Assembly (NCBI GenBank): GCA_016296505.1
Contig: JAEDJD010000011.1
Span: forward strand, 1 to 64,000
DNA: 64,000 nt
Source of the DNA: Oscillospiraceae bacterium
GTDB taxonomy: Bacteria > Bacillota > Clostridia > Oscillospirales > Ruminococcaceae
Reading direction: 5' to 3'
The notes beneath the pieces are model-generated. The model saw nothing but the letters and a program-made list of their open reading frames with translations, did no database searches and was not told where the DNA came from. Shown piece by piece: positions 51,430-59,716 of the stretch. The position numbers and the translations under genes are program-made. Position 1 is the first letter of the stretch; each line of letters opens with the position of its first letter.

Positions 51430-52830
51430 TTAATCTAAATGAGCAATTCTGCGTAAAATTACGATTATATCATCACCATTGCGTTTTCCATCCCCATTGA
51501 CGTCCGCCCGTTTCACACCATCGGTAGTAATATTGGCAGTTACGTCCTCAGCAACAAATCTTGCAAGCAGAACTGCGTCGGAAACGTCCACCGTGCCGTC
51601 GCCGTTAATATCCATCGGATCAATTTCCGGAACAATAACAGGCGTCTGATTGACAACATTTTCTACAGTGCTGATTCCTTCTGCTACGGTGAATTCGCTC
51701 GGCTCTGCCTGAGAGCCGCCAATATACAGATTATACTTGGAACCGATTGCCAGATCCGGCGAGGAAATTAGCACATAATCAAATTTCTTATTCGGATTCT
51801 TTGAGAATACAGCCGTTTCCGTACCGGAAGCTTTCAATTCCACACGCTGATCCTTGACAATCTGCTCCTTCGTATTCAGCAGAATAACAGGCTGGGTGGA
51901 TTCGGCAGATACTTTAAAGCGATTATCCTTGATATCCGCTTCCGTCTGCCCTTCTTTCAGTTCATCCTTGGTTGCTGTCGCAAATACAACGCCGCCAGTA
52001 ATCAGAATTTCACCTGCCGCATTGGTAATGCCACGATCTCCGTTCGCTTTGAGAGAACCGTTGGAAATCTGTACGGTCATCTCACCCTGTACAGCGTCGT
52101 TACCTGCCTTGATCTCCGTATCGCCGCCGGAGATAAAGACGTCGCCCTTTGTAGACTTCACGCCGTCGCCGCCTGCATTCACATCGAGCTTTCCGCCTTT
52201 GATCTCAACGGATTTTTTGCCGCGAATACCATCAGAGGATATCGTTTTTACTTTGATATCGCCGCCGGTAATTTTAACATCGTTATTGCAGTGCAAACCA
52301 TGCTGATAGCTTGCGTCAATCAGAAGCTTGCCGTCGCCAACCGTACCGCCGCTTTTGATTGTAATATCATCCTTGGCATATACGACAGCATTTGTATCTG
52401 CTGAATAGGTTTCGCCGTCATACAAAAAGTTTTCAGTGCCGTCCATCAGATTGATCGAGGTGTTTTCAGCATTGATCACATATACAGGCGGCGCAGTATT
52501 ACCTGTAATATTTACGCCATTGAAAAACAGCTTTACTGTGCCCGGATCCGCTGTAACATCTGCGACATTGACAATAATCTGCCCGTCTGTCAGCTTACCG
52601 GAAAACACATAGGAACCGGAAGCGGAAATCGTAATCTTTGTGCCGTCAATCGTAACATGATCGCCCTCTGCCGCTGCCGCGGTCTCGTTCAATGTGATCG
52701 TTGCCGTCGCCGCGACAACATCCTCTACAGGGGCAGCGCTCTCCTCTGCATAAACCGGAAGCACCGTCAGGACGCCTAAGAAAACTCCTGCGCTAAGAAT
52801 TAAACTATACATTCTATTTGTTTGTTTCAT
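51430..52830 (-). CDS. Secreted Cthe_2159-like carbohydrate-binding protein with dockerin
   Basis: A 466-residue protein: signal peptide (about 1-28, VLTVLPVYAEE), then a right-handed beta-helix domain (about 40-380) with the repeated G.ISGG / IKAGNDAVQGE and SDGIRGKKSVEIKGGKLDVNAGGDG pattern. It matches the Cthe_2159/DUF4353 family, described as polygalacturonate- or cellulose-binding. A C-terminal dockerin (about 398-466) has two Ca2+ loops (DINGDGTVDVSD, DVNGDGKRNGDD). No catalytic residues are recognised. It would bring a pectin or cellulose binder onto the cellulosome. RBS AAAGGATG. Confidence 0.87.
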   Translation of the reverse strand: MKQTNRMYSLILSAGVFLGVLTVLPVYAEESAAPVEDVVAATATITLNETAAAAEGDHVTIDGTKITISASGSYVFSGKLTDGQIIVNVADVTADPGTVKLFFNGVNITGNTAPPVYVINAENTSINLMDGTENFLYDGETYSADTNAVVYAKDDITIKSGGTVGDGKLLIDASYQHGLHCNNDVKITGGDIKVKTISSDGIRGKKSVEIKGGKLDVNAGGDGVKSTKGDVFISGGDTEIKAGNDAVQGEMTVQISNGSLKANGDRGITNAAGEILITGGVVFATATKDELKEGQTEADIKDNRFKVSAESTQPVILLNTKEQIVKDQRVELKASGTETAVFSKNPNKKFDYVLISSPDLAIGSKYNLYIGGSQAEPSEFTVAEGISTVENVVNQTPVIVPEIDPMDINGDGTVDVSDAVLLARFVAEDVTANITTDGVKRADVNGDGKRNGDDIIVILRRIAHLD

Positions 52831-53032
52831 TTCAAATCATCCTTTCATATAATCAATGATATTGCGGCGTTCCCCCTTCGCCTTTACTCTCAGTTTATCA
52901 TAATTTTTGAATCTTGTCAATTACATAAAATCAATCCTGTCAAAAAACAGACTATTTCTTGATATTTATTAAAGTATCTTTCAGATTATTCCATGCGTCG
53001 CATACTTTTTTTCAAAAAAAGTATTTTATATC

Positions 53033-53060
53033 TTGTAATCCCTCAAAAAATATGTATAAT
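53033..53060 (+). promoter_or_regulatory. Promoter ahead of the ABC remnant
   Basis: TTGTAA (53033-53038), 16 bases, TATAAT (53055-53060). A perfect 11-bp-arm inverted repeat ATACTTTTTTT-C-AAAAAAAGTAT lies just upstream (53002-53024). Confidence 0.6.
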
Positions 53061-53104
53061 TATATATAGTACAGTTTCTTCGTCACGAAAGGAGTGGTCT
53101 CTTT

Positions 53105-53905
53105 ATTTTAAAGCATTTAAAAAAATACTGGTACTATACATTACTTGCCGCTGTTTTTATGGTACTGGAGGTTTATGTCGATCTGCGCCAGCCGCCACTT
53201 ATGGCAATGATTGTAGATGAGGGCATCCTCGGTCTGAATCATGTCGGCACACCCGATATCAACATTGTTACCAGTACAGGCGTCCGTATGATTTTGATTG
53301 TCATACTCGGCGGATTGTGCGGCATCCTCAGCGGCGTCTGCACCAATCTATGCAGTCAAAACTTCGGCAATGACATCCGCAAGTCTGCATTTCGCCGCAT
53401 CATGCATTTTTCCTTCTCGCAGACAGACGATTTTTCTGTCGGCTCTCTGATTACGCGTACAACCAGCGATGTGACGCAGGTTCAGAACGAAGAATTTGCT
53501 GCTGCTGCCAAATCAAGTCATTGTGACAAAATCGCGGCAAAGCTGCCGAATGGATACGATACAATGCTCTCTCAAACCAGCGTCAGCCTTTTTCAGGGAG
53601 AACAGCAGCTCATTGTGATTGGACGAGCATTCCTTTCCTATCCGCGGATTCTGATTCTCGATGAAGCAACATCCAGTGTAGATACCAGAACGGAACTGAG
53701 TATTCAAAATGCCATGAACGAATTGATGAAAGACCGCACCAGCCTAATCATCGCACACCGCCTTTCGACCATTCAGGACGCGGATCAGATCATCGTATTG
53801 GATCAGGGCAGAATCGCAGAAAACGGTACGCATCAAGAGCTGCTCCGGCAGGGCGGTAAATATTACGATCTATACATGACGCAATTTGCCGGACAGGCAA
53901 TCTAA
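53105..53905 (+). pseudogene. ABC exporter remnant with internal deletion
   Basis: A decayed MdlB/LmrA-type ABC half-transporter. The frame starts with ATT at 53105, where homologues have ATG, at ideal distance from AAAGGAG (53088-53094): ATT-L-K-H-L-K-K-Y-W-Y-Y. About 120 residues of the membrane domain run to TTSDVTQVQN, then join straight to the late nucleotide-binding domain (SSHCDKIAAKLPNGYDTML). About 300 residues, including Walker A, are missing. The signature motif is damaged (S-L-F-Q-G-E-Q in place of LSGGQ). Walker B ILILDEATSSVD and the H-loop AHRLST remain. The nearest Met (53159) gives 248 residues. It cannot transport. Confidence 0.85.
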
Positions 53906-53934
53906 TCTTCATTACTACCGTACATACAGAAAAT

Positions 53935-53967
53935 TCGCCCCGAAGTCATCCAAACTTCGGGGCGAAA
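53935..53967. terminator. Bidirectional terminator
   Basis: TTCGCCCCGAAGT / ACTTCGGGGCGAA, 13 pairs, between the ABC remnant and the convergent esterase gene. Confidence 0.88.
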
Positions 53968-54003
53968 CATTACTTTGTACACATATCAATTTTCAGCCGC
54001 TTG

Positions 54004-55209
54004 TTATTTTCCAATAATCTGATCCCATGTCGTCGGATTCTGCGCAATGATATTCTCAACGTAATAGATCAAGATAAACTGTGCGTCCTCAACGGAAATA
54101 CTTTTGTCCCGATTGACATCACTAAAATGATAGCCTCTATAGGTCACGCCGTCACCATAAATACTTTTGGATGCCATGATATCAACATACAAGTTCAAAA
54201 CCGTCTGTGCATCATCAATCAGAATCTCATTATCGCTGTTGGTGTCGCCGAGCAATCCGTTCAATTCGCCCTCTGTATACTTCATCAGAGCACTGCGATA
54301 TTTTGCATTGATGCGGAGATAATCTGAATAATACTGATCGCCGATCAATGGAAGAATTTCGGGAAAGGTCTTTTTATTTCCGCCGATCACGTCCATCAAT
54401 ACAGAAGCAATCATAGAATGTCCCAATGCCGTCGGATGCACATCCTGATCCAGAATTCCGCAAAAGACCCAGCCTGCACCAGCATATGCAGAAGCAATAT
54501 CTGCAATTTCAACGCCATCAAGTTTTGCCATAGCCTTATTCAGCTGTGAAAGGTTTCCTTTTACATAACTTACAAACAATGTATAATTATCATAATCAGA
54601 TTCCGTGCGATTATTCGCATCGAAAAAACGCTTCGGCATCTCAAATGGATTGTATATCGTTTGCATTATGATTCGTGCATCTGGATTCAGCGTGCGAAGC
54701 TTTTCCGCAATCACCGGATAATTTTCAACCGCATGACTGCGCGGTTCACGCAAAATACTTGTTAGATTTGAAATAAAATCTGCGGCTTTTCCTTCGGAAG
54801 CAAGACGCATCAAAAGCTGCATCGTTGTTTCGCCTTCCTTACGCAATGAGTTGAAATACGTAAGCGTTGGCTGAAGCAAATCATTTGCGCCGATGCTGAT
54901 ACAGATTACATCCGCAGATTTGATGGAATCAGCATTTGCAGGTTTATCGAGCACCTGAATCAAGCCATCGGTCGTCGCACCGGCAACTGCAAGATTTGTC
55001 ATTGTACAGCCGGTATAATCCTTTAGGTATTCCGTAAAACAAGTCTCGCCCTCCTTCAGACCATAGCCTGTCGAAATGCTGTCGCCTAAAATCAGGATAG
55101 ACGGCTGTTCTGCTGCGGCAGAAGTCAGCGCAGACATTGCAGAAACTGTCGTACCAACTGTCATTGCCGTAATCAGAAGTGCAAAATATCGTTTAATTGA
55201 TTGTTTCAT
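54004..55209 (-). CDS. Secreted SGNH hydrolase with C-terminal dockerin
   Basis: A 401-residue protein: signal peptide (about 1-33), an SGNH/GDSL hydrolase (about 36-300) with block I ILILGDSISTGYG, block III SIGANDLLQ, and block V DVHPTALGH, and a C-terminal dockerin (about 330-395). The dockerin loops are GDTNSDNEILIDDAQ and DVNRDKSISVEDAQ. The TesA-like blocks suggest an esterase or lipase acting on acyl groups of plant polymers (substrate unknown). The start is the second of two close Met codons, nine bases behind AGGATT. A strong hairpin sits just upstream of the RBS. Confidence 0.88.
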   Translation of the reverse strand: MKQSIKRYFALLITAMTVGTTVSAMSALTSAAAEQPSILILGDSISTGYGLKEGETCFTEYLKDYTGCTMTNLAVAGATTDGLIQVLDKPANADSIKSADVICISIGANDLLQPTLTYFNSLRKEGETTMQLLMRLASEGKAADFISNLTSILREPRSHAVENYPVIAEKLRTLNPDARIIMQTIYNPFEMPKRFFDANNRTESDYDNYTLFVSYVKGNLSQLNKAMAKLDGVEIADIASAYAGAGWVFCGILDQDVHPTALGHSMIASVLMDVIGGNKKTFPEILPLIGDQYYSDYLRINAKYRSALMKYTEGELNGLLGDTNSDNEILIDDAQTVLNLYVDIMASKSIYGDGVTYRGYHFSDVNRDKSISVEDAQFILIYYVENIIAQNPTTWDQIIGK

Positions 55210-55222
55210 TTTCATAATCCTT

Positions 55223-55269
55223 TCTAAAAAACTGTACTCATGCAGAACGTAGCTGCATGAGTACAGTTT
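55223..55269 (-). terminator. 17-bp-arm terminator between two dockerin genes
   Basis: AAACTGTACTCATGCAG (55229-55245) and CTGCATGAGTACAGTTT (55253-55269) pair perfectly; on the minus strand TTTTTT follows and runs straight into the AGAAAGGATT RBS of the next gene. Confidence 0.85.
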
Positions 55270-55326
55270 AACAGATTTTGAATCATTTGTCAATGTAAAA
55301 AGCAAGAATTCCAAAAACTCACTGCA

Positions 55327-57159
55327 TTATTGAATGACAGCGATGCCATACAGCACGAATGTACCGCCGTCAGCACTTGAGATGGAAATATCAAGCTTTT
55401 CACTTGTCGGCTGATAATATCCAACGTCGCCGTCCTGACCGCCCCATGTCCATTGGAGATTGGAGCTTACCTTGTTGGTCTTGCCGTTTACGGTCACATT
55501 GACCGCGCCCATGCCGCTGGAATTCGATTTGAACAGCAGCAGAATACCCTTGCCGTCAATTGTAAACGTCATCGGAGTATTACCGTTCTTGCTATAATTA
55601 TAGCTGCCGTCGCCGGCTTTTGTCCAAGAACCGGCGTTGAAATTCTGGAGCTGAGCAAAATCTACCAGACGATTATTGGCATATTCCGCGCCAAAGACCT
55701 CTGTAGACGGGATTTCATATCCTGCACTTGCATTCTCACTGCGGAGCGCTTGACGATAATAATATCCAATCCAATCCGCAATCATCTGGTGACCGCCGTT
55801 ACCCGGATGGATTGTATCGCCGCTGCCGTACTGCGAATCCCAGTTCACACTGCCTGCCTGAATCGCGCTCTTTGCGCTGAGAACAGGAAGATCGTAATTC
55901 TGTCCGACCTTTACCATCCAGTCTTCATTGGTACTGAGAGACTTCTGACAGAGCGTAATCAGTACAACAGCAGGCGCGTTTTCCTGCATCAGACACTTCT
56001 TGACGAGCGCTTCGTAGGACTTCTGAAAACGGTCTCCACCCTGATCGTTGACTGCAAATTCAATAAAGATAATGTCGCAGTTCTTGGAGAAAATATCTTT
56101 GTCTACGCGCATATTGCCGACAACTGATGAGGTTCCAGCCTTACCTGCATTGACAAAGGAAACATTATTGCCAGTGCCGAATGTATTCTTGAAGTAATTG
56201 CTGGAAATATTGACAAAGCTTTTATCCGGCGAGGTTGAGGAACCACCCTCTGTAATCGAACCGCCAATATAGCCGATCGTGACCTTTTCGCCGCTCTGCG
56301 CCTTTGCAATCTTCTCACGGATCCGGTAGGTATTGCCGAGGCGAAGCAGACTGCCCTGCAAAGCCTTCAGGTCATTTCCGGTTGCAGTTTCCTGATAATT
56401 ATCCCAGTCGCCGTTAATCTGGGGCTGTTCAGGTTCTGGCGGAAACAGGATATAGTTCTTCAAAAGCGAGAGGTCAACCGCGTTGATGATCTTGTCATCG
56501 TTCATATCTGCGCCGGCTTCCGCAGGTTCGTTCTCAGTGATCAGCGATTTCGCAAGATAAACCACATCCGCAATATCCGTACTAAGATCACCGTTCGCGT
56601 CGCCCTTTTTGATTGCCGCAGGCGCGCCGTGAACCTCAACTGAGTCGACATAAAAATCAGTCATAGACTCCGTTGTTTCCACATAGATCGACATATCGCT
56701 CGCGTCAGCCGGAACCGTGAATGCGTCATTGGACAGCACCGTCCATACGCCGTTTTCGGCAGTTGCAAGCGCGATCTCCGGATACTCTGTTCCTGCCGCC
56801 GTCGTGCACTGCATCGAGAGTTTCATTTCGACTGCTTCGCCGCTTGCCTGATACACGCTGCAGGACACCTTATAGGTCTGTCCGGGCTTCATCAGCGTAG
56901 AGACGTCGCGGCTTGCGCCATGCCATACTTCAGTGCGATCCGATACGAACAAGCTGCAAATGCCGTTGTCTGCCTGATCGGATGTCCACTGTACGGCAGC
57001 ACCGCCTCTGCCGGTAAAGCTGTCGTTTGTGGTTTCAAATTCTGCACCCAGCAGCTTTGCAGCAGATACGTGCAGCGCCGGAAGCATGGATACGCAGGAA
57101 AATACAGTCATGAAACTAGTCACAAGCGCAATTCCCTTTCGGCTTTTTGATCTTCCCAT
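55327..57159 (-). CDS. Secreted multi-domain SGNH esterase with internal dockerin
   Basis: A 610-residue protein: signal peptide (about 1-32), a CBM4/9/22-type carbohydrate-binding module (about 35-185: VQWTSDQADNGICSLFV, TYKVSCSVYQASGE), a dockerin in the middle (about 190-250: GDANGDLSTDIADVVYLAK and DMNDDKIINAVD), an SGNH hydrolase (about 270-475: YIGGSITEGG, EFAVNDQGG, DTIHPGNGGH), and a C-terminal beta-sandwich (about 490-610) likely to bind sugar. It is probably a carbohydrate deacetylase. An internal dockerin is unusual, as most sit at the end. The start is the ATG after GGGAGGATTTGATC. Confidence 0.87.
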   Translation of the reverse strand: MGRSKSRKGIALVTSFMTVFSCVSMLPALHVSAAKLLGAEFETTNDSFTGRGGAAVQWTSDQADNGICSLFVSDRTEVWHGASRDVSTLMKPGQTYKVSCSVYQASGEAVEMKLSMQCTTAAGTEYPEIALATAENGVWTVLSNDAFTVPADASDMSIYVETTESMTDFYVDSVEVHGAPAAIKKGDANGDLSTDIADVVYLAKSLITENEPAEAGADMNDDKIINAVDLSLLKNYILFPPEPEQPQINGDWDNYQETATGNDLKALQGSLLRLGNTYRIREKIAKAQSGEKVTIGYIGGSITEGGSSTSPDKSFVNISSNYFKNTFGTGNNVSFVNAGKAGTSSVVGNMRVDKDIFSKNCDIIFIEFAVNDQGGDRFQKSYEALVKKCLMQENAPAVVLITLCQKSLSTNEDWMVKVGQNYDLPVLSAKSAIQAGSVNWDSQYGSGDTIHPGNGGHQMIADWIGYYYRQALRSENASAGYEIPSTEVFGAEYANNRLVDFAQLQNFNAGSWTKAGDGSYNYSKNGNTPMTFTIDGKGILLLFKSNSSGMGAVNVTVNGKTNKVSSNLQWTWGGQDGDVGYYQPTSEKLDISISSADGGTFVLYGIAVIQ

Positions 57160-57245
57160 GATCAAATCCTCCCAATGTTTTTTCTAGATATCAATAAATG
57201 GTGCGAATAGAAGCTGCTTTCCGCATATGTGCGGTTTCTTGTTCC

Positions 57246-57274
57246 ATTATAGCAGATTCAATACAATTTGTAAA
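57246..57274 (-). promoter_or_regulatory. Promoter of the multi-domain SGNH esterase
   Basis: Minus strand TTTACA (57269-57274), 17 bases, TATAAT (57246-57251). Confidence 0.75.
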
Positions 57275-57370
57275 GTGTCAATTCCGCATATTTACTGTCA
57301 AATCCTCACCTATATGCAAAGTTGTACAGTTGATGTGCAGAAACCAAAACAACATCAAGCAGATAACACA

Positions 57371-57437
57371 ACACAACTCGATTATTAAAATATAAATTTA
57401 TATTTTGTATGCACAAATTCATACTTCTGAGTTGTGT
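57371..57437. promoter_or_regulatory. Nested inverted repeats upstream of the sigma operon
   Basis: Outer arms ACACAACTC (57371-57379) and GAGTTGTGT (57429-57437) enclose a perfect AT-only palindrome AAAATATAAATTTATATTTT (57387-57406). The group lies 50-115 bases before the first gene of the sigma operon and could be an operator or a structured leader. No clear consensus promoter is visible in front of that gene. Confidence 0.45.
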
Positions 57438-57486
57438 GATCAATGAACGGGTTATCAATCCTGAAAACTAGAAACGGAGGTATACT

Positions 57487-59238
57487 ATGAATCAACAACG
57501 ATACCGGCAGGCTGTCAGAAGCATTCATTGGAGTGCGCAGCAGCGTGCGGAAATTGAAGCTAAACTCCAAACTGCTTTGCAGCCTTCCGCTGATCCTGAA
57601 GAATGGATCGACGGTATGGAGGATCCTATGGCAACATTCAGACAATCCTATGAATCAATGCGGAAAGCGGAGGAATATGAAATGAAATCGAAAAAAATGA
57701 GAAAAGTTATGTGGATCGGACTTGCGGCGGCGCTCCTTGCAACAGGCGGCGCGATTGCAGGTGTTGCTGCATACGCAAAAAAACATCCGCGCACATTGGA
57801 AATCATATGGAAGAACGGCACTACCCTCAATCTGACTTCCGAGGAGCATACCGCGCCCTATGTACTTGGACGATATCCGAATGCGCCAGGTGGTTATCTG
57901 GAGGATTTGACGCCGACTGAATCCGGTTGGTTTTATCGTAAAAATGTGGCAAAACCGAATAACAGTATGCTTCCAAATATTGGAAGTCAAGCAAGTATTC
58001 TCTCCTATGTCGATAAAGCGACAGGTCAAAATGTGCCCGTCTGTGCGAAACCAAACTGTCTGCACGATGGCAGCAGCGAATACTGTACTGCGACTTCTAT
58101 GGCATATGCCTGCTCCTATATGCAGTATTATAACGGCTATCTCTATTCCGTCACTACGAAATATCTCGATCTGGACAGTCGAAATAATCATAATGAGTTA
58201 GAAGGTCCAACCACTTCTGCGGAAAATTGCCGTCAGGTCCTTCTGCGCTATTCGCCGGACGGTACCGAGATCACCGAGCTTGCGGATTTCGGAAAAGGCA
58301 TCGGCGTTGCAAGCTGTACAATCAACCGCGGATACGTCTGGTGTCTCGTACAGCTTCAGCAGGAAGGCGAGGAATTTGAACACCCGATTACCCATCGCCT
58401 TTCCAAATTCCAGAGTGGCGGCTGGCAGATCTGGGGCTATGAGCTTGCAACCGGAAAATCCGTTCTGGTCTACGACGCAATGGGCGATCCGGAAATTAAC
58501 CACGTAAACAAAGTACCGAATGATATTTACGCATACGGTGATTATCTTTATTTCCAGCGGCAGCCCGATGACTGGTCCGGCGGAAACGGTTTCCTGCGGA
58601 TTTCGCTTCTGACCGGCGAAATTACCGAGAGTGACGCAGACGTTATTATTCAAGGCAGTCACTTCGTCTGTCTGTCTGCAACACACGCAATCAGCTTTAG
58701 AGAAACGAAGTATAAAGGTCAATATGCGCAGGAATACGATATCATTGATCTTGCAACGCTGGAAAAAAAGACAATTACCCGTGATTTCGATTCAGCACCG
58801 GAAAATGAAATTCTGCTTGGCAGAGATAGTACAATCCGCTTTATGAATGACAAATATATTTTCGCATTGAATCATGGAGATAATATAAGCAACAAAGAAA
58901 CGATGACGTCTGCCATCAGCATTTACGATTATGACGGTAATCTCGTGAAATCAGTTGATACCGGATATCGGAACGAATCAATTTGGAAAACCACTCAGAA
59001 TCAAGACGGCACGTACAATAATACACATTATAACGAAGGCTTCACGCTGAAAGCCATTGACGGTGATACCATCTACGCAGAATACGTCGTTTCGGGCGAT
59101 GATGATACCCTCAAAGAACGCGGCAAAGAGCCTGTCAGAGATATCATGTATACGACCGTTGACGAGCTGCTCAGCGGTACCTCAAATTGGCAAAAAGCTT
59201 ATTCTACACTAGAGGAGGCGAGCAACGATGCTGAATGA
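57487..59238 (+). CDS. Membrane protein, candidate anti-sigma/sensor A
   Basis: A 583-residue protein with one membrane helix (about 76-95) after a short cytoplasmic N-terminus (YRQAVRSIHWSAQQRAEIEAKL). The outside domain of about 480 residues is beta-rich and looks like a propeller of DUF5050/WD40-like blades (YNGYLYSV, YAYGDYLYFQR, DGDTIYAEYV). It holds the motif V-C-A-K-P-N-C-L-H-D...Y-C-T-A-T-S. It is paralogous to the protein at 59713-61749. It overlaps the sigma factor gene by 11 bases. The cytoplasmic N-terminus is a plausible sigma-binding segment, which makes it a candidate anti-sigma factor that reads an outside signal (inference). Confidence 0.75.
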   Translation: MNQQRYRQAVRSIHWSAQQRAEIEAKLQTALQPSADPEEWIDGMEDPMATFRQSYESMRKAEEYEMKSKKMRKVMWIGLAAALLATGGAIAGVAAYAKKHPRTLEIIWKNGTTLNLTSEEHTAPYVLGRYPNAPGGYLEDLTPTESGWFYRKNVAKPNNSMLPNIGSQASILSYVDKATGQNVPVCAKPNCLHDGSSEYCTATSMAYACSYMQYYNGYLYSVTTKYLDLDSRNNHNELEGPTTSAENCRQVLLRYSPDGTEITELADFGKGIGVASCTINRGYVWCLVQLQQEGEEFEHPITHRLSKFQSGGWQIWGYELATGKSVLVYDAMGDPEINHVNKVPNDIYAYGDYLYFQRQPDDWSGGNGFLRISLLTGEITESDADVIIQGSHFVCLSATHAISFRETKYKGQYAQEYDIIDLATLEKKTITRDFDSAPENEILLGRDSTIRFMNDKYIFALNHGDNISNKETMTSAISIYDYDGNLVKSVDTGYRNESIWKTTQNQDGTYNNTHYNEGFTLKAIDGDTIYAEYVVSGDDDTLKERGKEPVRDIMYTTVDELLSGTSNWQKAYSTLEEASNDAE

Positions 59239-59716
59239 AAATATTGCGCTCTATGCGTTCCAGAAATACGGTGATACCGCTTTGCAGGCAGCGTTTTGCT
59301 GCCTCGGTAACCGCGCCGACGCGGAAGACGTCGCGCAGGAGGTTTTCTTTGCTCTGCACAGAAAGCCGCGCGACTTCAATGACGATGAACACCTGAAAGC
59401 CTATATTCTGCGCGCTGTTATCAATCGCTGCAAGAATCTGCGCAAATCGCTCTGGCGAAAAATGCGCGTCAGTATGGATGATGCAAAGGAATCTGATCTG
59501 GCTGCACATTCCGATTCTCTGAACGATATTATCAAAATGATCAAAACGCTGCCGCCGCCCTATAATGTTGTTGTGTATCTGCACGACTGCGAGGGCTATA
59601 CAATTCGTGAGATTGCCGAAATGCTCAATAAAAAAGAAAATACGATCGGTTCACAGCTCCGTCGCGGACATGAAAAGCTGCGCATGGAAATTTCGGAATC
59701 GGGGGTACTTTTATGA
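59228..59716 (+). CDS. ECF RNA polymerase sigma factor
   Basis: A 162-residue ECF sigma factor. Region 2 (about 10-80): the conserved DAEDVAQEVFFALHRKP and HLKAYILRAVINRCKNLRKS. Region 4 (about 105-155): LPPPYNVVVYLHDCEGYTIREIAEMLNKKENTIGSQLRRGHEKLR, the -35 recognition helix. Its start lies within the preceding gene and its stop overlaps the next (ATGATGA), so all three are translationally coupled. RBS GAGGAGGCG. Its regulon probably includes this operon; no promoter motif was proved. Confidence 0.95.
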   Translation: MLNENIALYAFQKYGDTALQAAFCCLGNRADAEDVAQEVFFALHRKPRDFNDDEHLKAYILRAVINRCKNLRKSLWRKMRVSMDDAKESDLAAHSDSLNDIIKMIKTLPPPYNVVVYLHDCEGYTIREIAEMLNKKENTIGSQLRRGHEKLRMEISESGVLL

